Shown one piece after another: positions 57,789-64,000 of a DNA stretch of 64,000 nt. The notes beneath the pieces are model-generated. The model did not search any database and was not told where the DNA came from. It worked only from the letters and a program-made list of their open reading frames with translations. Source of the DNA: Pestalotiopsis fici W106-1 (taxonomy: Eukaryota; Ascomycota; Sordariomycetes; Amphisphaeriales; Sporocadaceae); NCBI RefSeq assembly GCF_000516985.1, contig NW_006917097.1, forward strand, positions 124,001 through 188,000. The letters run 5' to 3'. Numbering within the stretch: position 1 is the stretch's first letter; each line of letters opens with the position of its first letter. Made by a program: the position numbers and the translations under genes.

Positions 57789-60700
57789 TTCGAGCTTTAG
57801 GGAGTAAAGTGGCAGAGTTCGTATAAGTTTGGATAAGAGAAAACGTAACGAAAGTACGAAATAGAGAGATGTTTGGATTGGCAGGTGATGTAGCTGTTGT
57901 TAGTTGGTTTGCAGGGCGAGAAAACTTGATATGAAGCTTTTAATCCCGTTATTAATCTCATTACTACGTTCTGTGACCTCATTACTCCGAATCTCTAGTG
58001 GAGCCTTCGGGTGGGTGATTTACATAGTAGGACGATCGGGAAAAAGAGAAAAGTGCAACTCACCATACCTTAATTCCTCCGGATCTCGGCATGTCAATTA
58101 TTAGAGCGGTGAATATGCACCAGCTAAATGGGTTGAAGCACAGCGGATCGCAACATAAGCATCATGCTATAATATTTGCCACTATATGGCCGAAATGGAC
58201 TAACCAGGCCTTTTCACATGTTTTTGTAAACGAGTAGCGCGACGGATCTCGGTCCGCAGCGGGGGTCAGCTTTTTACCCAGAATGAAGTCCGGTCACGGA
58301 ACTACAACGAGGTTTTTTTTTTCGGTGCAAGTTCAAAAAGGGCGGGCAATATCGAGCAAAGGGTTCCGTCGACAAGGATTTGCTAAAGCATACATAGTAA
58401 GAGGTCTTAAAATGTTAGAATGCTAGCATCGGAAAAATGTGAGTTGGCAGTATGTTAGGGCGGGTTTTAGTATAACCAAGCCACTAGCCCAGAGATAGGC
58501 AAAAAGATACAAATCATATACCAACCAGGTTATTCACATTATAGAACCCAGGATTTCGGGCTGTTTTCTTAAAAACATAATTTTGAGCTGATGGTTAATT
58601 CGATGACGTACCAGAAATTAAAGACTATATGCTGGCGTTAGTGAAAAAGACGCAGTCTTATCGTCGCGAAGGAAAAGGTCTGTGATGCTGCGATATAATT
58701 AGTCGACCGGAGCAAAGTGCTTCAGGGATCCCACCGAGAACCCGTGATGCTTGTTATATCAAGGGATAGAAAATGTGTCAATTACGGGGGAGGCAGTAAT
58801 AAGGTACGAGTTGTAATAGTATGCGATTTCAAGAACCAATCCAGATCACAGGGACACTCCTCATTCTCACTCTGGCAGTCAGTACCTTATTCTCGCGTTC
58901 CTCGTTCTTCTCTATTTGCCTGACTCCACAATACTCACTGACTACTTGTTTAAGCCAGGGCTGGAACATGTCGATAATTTTGATGCAGCCAGTCACGAGA
59001 GATGTGGGAGGTTCGCTGCCGCTGATGTTTTCTAGTATTAAGAACTTCGACAAACACAACCAGTCCCTGAAGAAGAGTGAATGACTGCTGATTCCCCTTA
59101 AATATCGACTATACGGTGATAACGTGTCAATATACTCTTTAAATACATAGAAGAAGAGTCCGAATGTGTTTATTCATTAGGCTTTTTGCCGAAGAGGCTG
59201 GGCGCAGATATCTTGCATCGAGATCCAAATTTGTTCTCAGCTATATGGATGTTATACTCTAGCATTCCTGTGACGGAGATTTCCCGCAAGATCCTTACGA
59301 TTCGTTCAGGCTATAAACCCTCAGACTAGGTCTACTCTAGCTCGTCTAGCAGTTCATTTACAATACGAATAGAAATAAGGGCCGTGCATGATCTAGACGG
59401 CATTTCAACCGCATGGCAGAAGAAATGAGGAGCCAGAATTTGAAATTGTTAGTCATTTTGTGTAGATATAGGATACGCTACCTCTATGGCTCGCTGGTCA
59501 ACCCTTACATGTCCAGATGCACTATCTATGCTTTAATACTTTTAATACCTCTGTGGAAATGCAATATGCTTCCTAAGGTGCCGTCACCGATATGGTAACA
59601 CGCGTGTGTTACGCGTCGTTCTTGGCTTTCTTTCTCTTCTTATCCTTTATTCAGTCTTGTAGGGTTTCCACTAGTATACCTTCTTCACATAGAGAAACCC
59701 AGCTTCTTGCTAGCCATGTCACCACGCCTAAGGCGCTGGGGCCCCTCGTTAATAACACGCAGACCGTTAGGAACTCAGGTAGGCAGAAGGAGTACTCTAC
59801 AAAATTGTAGTCGACTTGATTGAGGCTGATGACGAGTATGCGAACCTGGACTTCGTAGAGTGCTCTCGAAAGAGTGGCGAATCTCTTGTTTCCGTCGGTT
59901 GTTTACGATCGGAGCCAGTGACTGCGATGGAGAAGATAGGTATGGGCCTTGTGACATCAGTGATCCTCTGATGGACTAGCTCCGTGGTGATGGCCATGCT
60001 GAGCCACGCTCTCTGTTTGTCGCAGGCGATGAATACACGATTTTCATGCGACGAGAATGATGGCTGCGCTGAAACAATGGCTTGGGGCAAGGATGTTAGT
60101 GGATTAGGAGGGGGAGGGTGGTTGTATAGATTTTGGGTGCGGACGGGCCAAAGTAATTGGAAATGCAAAATCAGCGGTAATCTCAAGTCGCAGCTAGACT
60201 CGGAATATGCTAAGGTTTTACGCAGATCAAATCAACGAGGCAAGAATAATTAAACAAATTCCGGATTTAGAAAACGGGACCGAAGAGAGTTAAAGTCATG
60301 CTAACTGCAAGTTAAGTCTGAACTCTAGATCTACCTATGCAACCAACAGCCTCATAGAGGCCCGTACACGAATTAACGGGCCCCAGCCACTTGTGGCGCA
60401 TTAGGCGATGACTTACTATCCCCACTTACGATAACAATCTTCAGTCATTTATTTCATTTCAATTGAATTGCCGTTGTACTCCATAGCTCAGTGGCGCAGA
60501 CCATAAAATACGCTCCAACGGCTAAATCTGTAGAGATTATTTAATTCGATCACTGAAAAAATCTAGCCGCCAGCTAACGGATCACGGCCATATTGCAAGC
60601 ACCCCCAGTATGGACGGATCACGGCCCGGTGCTGGTTAATCAGATGACCCAACTGGTGGGGTTTTCCAGTGAGTCTGAATTGTAACACAGGTAATCTTCC

Positions 60701-60912
60701 CCGCTCGCCTGAACTTTTCTGATCTACATATATCTTAGCATATTAATCTGCTGTGAGATTACCTACAAGAAAGTCGCTTTTAGCGAACGGTTCTGTATAC
60801 AGCCTGCATTTAAATCATAAGCCCAGCAGACAGCACATCAATCTATCAGTCCTACATTTGTTTATCTTTACAATTCTAGTCTATTGCAACACAACCGTAT
60901 TAAGCGACCAAC
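57789..60912. other. 3.1 kb without a recognised gene
   Basis: Only short frames occur. One at 59592-59810 (plus, 72 codons) opens with a hydrophobic leader but has no further support. One at 59059-58829 (minus) is open without a known domain. The last 300 bp before 60913 contain a pyrimidine-rich promoter-like stretch for the monooxygenase gene. Confidence 0.4.
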
Positions 60913-62040
60913 ATGGAGCCGGTACCTAACAGCCATGGCAGTCCAATCATGGTCGCTGAAGACCACTTCTTACTTGGCACGTTCGGCACCAACACAGATG
61001 GAGGTCAGTCTCTGACTAGCATCCCAGAGCGATGGGAAAATTCCTTTGAGAACAACCTGAAGCTTGCCAAGTTGCTAGATGACGCCGGCATTGATTTCAT
61101 GCTCCCTATTGCTCGCTGGATAGGTTTTGGACCTACCAACTGTCACGGTAACGTGCTTGAGACTATGACTTGGGCTGCCGGCCTATTGGCCCAGACCAAG
61201 AGGCTCAATGTCATCGCCACCATTCACACAGCGGCCTATAACCCGGTAGTTGCAGCCAAGCAAATAGCCACCATAGACCAGATCAGCCACAGCCGCATTG
61301 GCCTCAACATCGTGGCCGGCTGGAACCGACCTGAGTACGAAGCTCTCGGCCTCGAGCTGCCGGCTAGCCACGAGGAGCGCTATGCTTATGCACAAGAGTG
61401 GTATGATATTGTCGGCAAACTCTGGACCCTGCCTGGCGCATTCGACCACGATGGCACATTTTGGAAGCTGAAGAATATCTCGGCACTTCCAAAGCCAATG
61501 CGCCAGCCGTTGATCATCAATGCTGCAGGCTCCGGTGAAGGACGCAATTTCGCCGTCCGCAATGCCCACTTTCTCTTCACGCCTACCATAGAGCTCGAGA
61601 AGTCCAAAAAGGAGATTGCCGATCTGAAGGCTCTGGCCCAGCAAGCCGGAACTGAAGTCCGTGTCCTCACCATGGCTCATGTGGTTTGCCGTCCCACTGA
61701 GCAGGAAGCGCAGGACTACGTCACTTACTACGGAAGAGAGAACGTGGATTGGCAGGCTGTCGATGCATGGATAGATCTCCAGCTGGCGCACGCCAAATCG
61801 TTCCCGGACGGCGTCCTAAAGTCCATACGCGACAGGGTGGCCGCATTTCACGGCGGCTATCCGCTCGTGGGAACGCCGCGACAAGTGGCAGATGGCTTCC
61901 TGGCGTTGCACGAAGCAGGCTTTAGCGGTTGTACTTTGGCCTTTATGGACTATATAAAGGAGTTTCCTTATTTCAGAGACAACGTGCTTCCACTCTTGGA
62001 GGAAGCGGGGATCCGTAGGAAGGCATCTGGTCTAGTTTGA
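60913..62040 (+). CDS. Luciferase-like (LLM) flavin monooxygenase
   Basis: An intronless frame of 375 residues. It is a flavin-dependent monooxygenase of the bacterial luciferase superfamily, closest in pattern to the SsuD/alkanesulfonate and related LLM group: GTFGTNTDGG at the start, LLDDAGIDFMLPIARW, ETMTWAAGLLAQTKRL, then GLNIVAGWNRPEYEALGL and PLIINAAGSGEGRNFA, and VGTPRQVADGFLALHEAG near the end. These enzymes oxidise with reduced FMN supplied by a partner reductase; substrates range from sulfonates to amines and pyrimidines. The family is mainly bacterial and the lack of introns fits old transfer, though not proof. The convergent neighbour is a Zn2Cys6 stub. Confidence 0.87.
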   Translation: MEPVPNSHGSPIMVAEDHFLLGTFGTNTDGGQSLTSIPERWENSFENNLKLAKLLDDAGIDFMLPIARWIGFGPTNCHGNVLETMTWAAGLLAQTKRLNVIATIHTAAYNPVVAAKQIATIDQISHSRIGLNIVAGWNRPEYEALGLELPASHEERYAYAQEWYDIVGKLWTLPGAFDHDGTFWKLKNISALPKPMRQPLIINAAGSGEGRNFAVRNAHFLFTPTIELEKSKKEIADLKALAQQAGTEVRVLTMAHVVCRPTEQEAQDYVTYYGRENVDWQAVDAWIDLQLAHAKSFPDGVLKSIRDRVAAFHGGYPLVGTPRQVADGFLALHEAGFSGCTLAFMDYIKEFPYFRDNVLPLLEEAGIRRKASGLV

Positions 62041-62157
62041 CTTGGCAAATATTGTCACCAATATAGTTCATAAAGATCTACTTTCCGCCTATTAACGGAA
62101 GAGTAGAAAGAATTCCAGCATTCCTGATTTCGTCCTAGCCATGTGTAGCTCCAAATT

Positions 62158-62289
62158 TCACGGGATAGCGACCATGCATCTCTGACACGGCAAAGCATGA
62201 TTGCAGGAAAGTTTCTGGCGGCGACACGGGTCGCAGGCTCGAAGTCGACCGTTCGGAAGTCGTTGAATGCGTGGGACTTCATCGTTCAT
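62158..62289 (-). pseudogene. Truncated Zn2Cys6 transcription factor
   Basis: From the ATG at 62289: MNDEVPRIQRLPNGRLRACD, then PCRRQKLSCNHALPCQRCMV and a stop. ACDPCRRQKLSCNHALPCQRC is the canonical fungal binuclear zinc cluster up to its fifth cysteine; the sixth and the rest of the protein are missing. Only about 120 bp remain before the end of the monooxygenase gene, so a full regulator cannot fit. It is either a decayed remnant or an assembly-truncated gene. It may once have regulated the adjacent monooxygenase. Confidence 0.72.
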
Positions 62290-62778
62290 ACTTGGTGCAG
62301 ACAACAAGAGACAGGAATAAGTACGAAGAGATGCTAGCCTCGAGCCAAGTTGAGTGGCAGTTGCAATCAAGCCTTGGATGAAGGCAAGGAGAAAAGAAAC
62401 CAAGGGTGTAATTAATACAATGAAACTAAGTACGTTAGTCCCTTCGGCTCGGAGTCGGCGTCAAAGCAGTTATGATTGGCTCACGTCCACTTTGCCCCAT
62501 CCGCAATAAGACTGGCGACCCCGAAGCCGAACTCAGCTTATAATCTCTCCACGGAATTGGTTATAGTATGGGTCGGAAAACAAGTATCTTTTGCAACTAT
62601 TTGACAACGTAAGTCGGTACATTAAAAACGCGGAGCATATAACCTTTTTCTTCTTATTTCCTTCGTTCGTTGCAAGCCTTGTTGCAACCTTCGTTTGGTA
62701 TCATTGAAGTCTAGATCGATTTTCTAGTTTCTCCATCTCTATCCATGGTTCTTGTCCAATCGCAACAAGTACACCAGC
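62290..62778. other. Divergent intergenic region
   Basis: About 490 bp between the Zn2Cys6 stub and the M24 peptidase gene; a pyrimidine-rich leader (about 62640-62740) precedes the ATG at 62779. No known motif recognised. Confidence 0.4.
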
Positions 62779-64000
62779 ATGTCGGCATCTTTTGATAATG
62801 TGTTCAACGGGAAATACCCGGCCAAGTCCTACGCCAAGCGTGTGGTCGAGTATATTCGGACCGGGATACCTGCTGCGACCGGCATTATATACCTAGAAGG
62901 ACAATATGAGCAGTTCTACGAAGACGTAGACGAGCTCATTTTTTTCCGGCAACGGAGAGCCTTTACGTACTTGACTGGCATTGCCGATCGTGCTGGATGC
63001 CACTTGATATACGACATTGCTTCCGATACAATGACGGTTTTTGTTCCGCAAGAAGATGTCGAACAAATCCTGTGGTCAGGGAAATCTCCAAGCTCAGAAC
63101 AGGTACTCAAGCAATATGATGTCGATCATGTTCTACCTGATACGGAGCTTGGCTCAGCACTCGCAGAAATCGGTCGGCAGCAGCGAGGAACTCACGCTGC
63201 TGTATTTGCAATCGCTGGACGTTTCCGACAAAAGTTCCACGACTTTGAGAACAGGAATTTCGACATCTTGGGTGAAGCTATCGAGGAGTGTCGAATTGTC
63301 AAGGATGACTTTGAGATTGCCTTGATCAAGAAAGCAAACGAAATTAGTTGCGCTGCACATAGAGCTGTTCTCAAGCAAGTCAAAAACTTCAAAAATGAAG
63401 CCGAGATTGACAGCTTATTCACGGCTGAGTGTATGAGGAGAGGTACCAAGAAGCAGGCATACCCGAGCATCGTCGCTAGTGGAATTAATGCCGCCTCAAT
63501 GCATTATGAAAGCAACAATCAAGATCTCATCATCGACAACAAAGCCAAAGACCTAGTATTGGTAGATGCTGGGTGCGAATGGGATTGCTATGGATCTGAC
63601 ATCGTAAGTGAGCCAAGTCCTCAAGTTTCATCTGTTGTTTGTCTGGAAGCTGAAATTGTTATAAGACACGCACTTTTCCATTATCTGGAAGATTTTCCAA
63701 GAATTCCCGTCGCATCTACGACATCGTACTTCAAATGCAACTTAGTTGTATTGCAGCCTTGAAGGAGGGTGTCGAATGGGAGCAAATCCATACCTTGGCA
63801 CATACTGTTGCCATAGACGGTCTTTTATCAATCGGTATTCTAAGAGGCAATCCGAAAAAGATTTTTGCGGCAAGGACCAGCACTGCTTTTATGCCATATG
63901 GAGTAAGCCACTTTCTCGGCATGGATACACACGATGTTGGTGGCAAGCCCGTCAAGGACGAAACGGATCTGCTATTCAAATACCTTAGGGTACGCAGAAG
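62779..64000 (+). CDS. M24 metallopeptidase (Xaa-Pro aminopeptidase/prolidase), 3' partial
   Basis: Exon 1 62779-63603 and exon 2 from 63666 to the window end, in phase 0, give about 386 residues; the 3' end lies beyond 64000. The start [22 protein letters not shown] is the first ATG of the frame. The N-terminal creatinase-like domain ([20 protein letters not shown]) is followed by the pita-bread domain. Metal ligands appear in [17 protein letters not shown] (two Asp) and in [15 protein letters not shown] (His); the two C-terminal glutamates are outside. It should cleave X-Pro bonds in peptides in the cytosol. The resemblance is to fungal prolidase/PEPP enzymes. Confidence 0.87.

Overview
The window is genomic DNA of a filamentous ascomycete (Pezizomycotina). 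Genes carry short GT-AG introns of about 50-60 nt. The families present are typical of moulds: LaeA/TmtA-like methyltransferases, SAT4-domain membrane proteins, NACHT-ankyrin receptors and Zn2Cys6 factors. An 11.4 kb AT-rich block shows the C-to-T/G-to-A decay left by repeat-induced point mutation (RIP). The species cannot be fixed from the sequence.

Region 1 (1-19255) is most of a secondary-metabolite cluster whose parts match the accessory enzymes of epipolythiodioxopiperazine (ETP, gliotoxin/sirodesmin-type) pathways: a GliK-like gamma-glutamylcyclotransferase, a GliG-like glutathione S-transferase, a GliM-like O-methyltransferase, two paralogous TmtA/GliN-size methyltransferases, a third LaeA-like methyltransferase, two cytochromes P450, a membrane O-acyltransferase of the type that acetylates metabolites, and the 3' part of a CmcJ/NvfI/AsaB-type iron oxygenase cut by the left edge. 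No NRPS, C-S lyase, dipeptidase, dithiol oxidase, transporter or regulator is in view; if they exist they should lie left of base 1. Every promoter in this region that falls within the window has TCGGN3CCGA or a close variant, the site attributed to the GliZ/SirZ class of ETP regulators.

Region 2 (19256-24404) holds a decayed 5S rRNA-like sequence and two divergent genes for secreted cysteine-containing proteins. The larger has four Lys-Arg sites in a linker, and its first intron contains a 100-N assembly gap.

Region 3 (24405-35860) is a nested transposon block. The outer inverted-repeat element contains a solo LTR with 5-bp target duplication, that LTR contains a second, un-RIPed solo LTR with its own duplication, and a RIP-destroyed Ty1/copia element of about 6 kb sits at the right.

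Region 4 (35861-64000) is normal-GC and gene-sparse: a SAT4-type membrane protein, an HSL-type hydrolase, a secreted type-B carboxylesterase, a GMC oxidoreductase, a Clr5-domain relic, an aldo-keto reductase, a DUF1772 protein, a NACHT-ankyrin NLR with near-identical repeats, a truncated phytanoyl-CoA dioxygenase-like gene tail-to-tail with it, an intronless luciferase-like monooxygenase, a Zn2Cys6 stub, and the 5' part of an M24 peptidase running off the right edge. Exon boundaries were placed by eye from splice consensus and family alignment; they could be off by a few bases.
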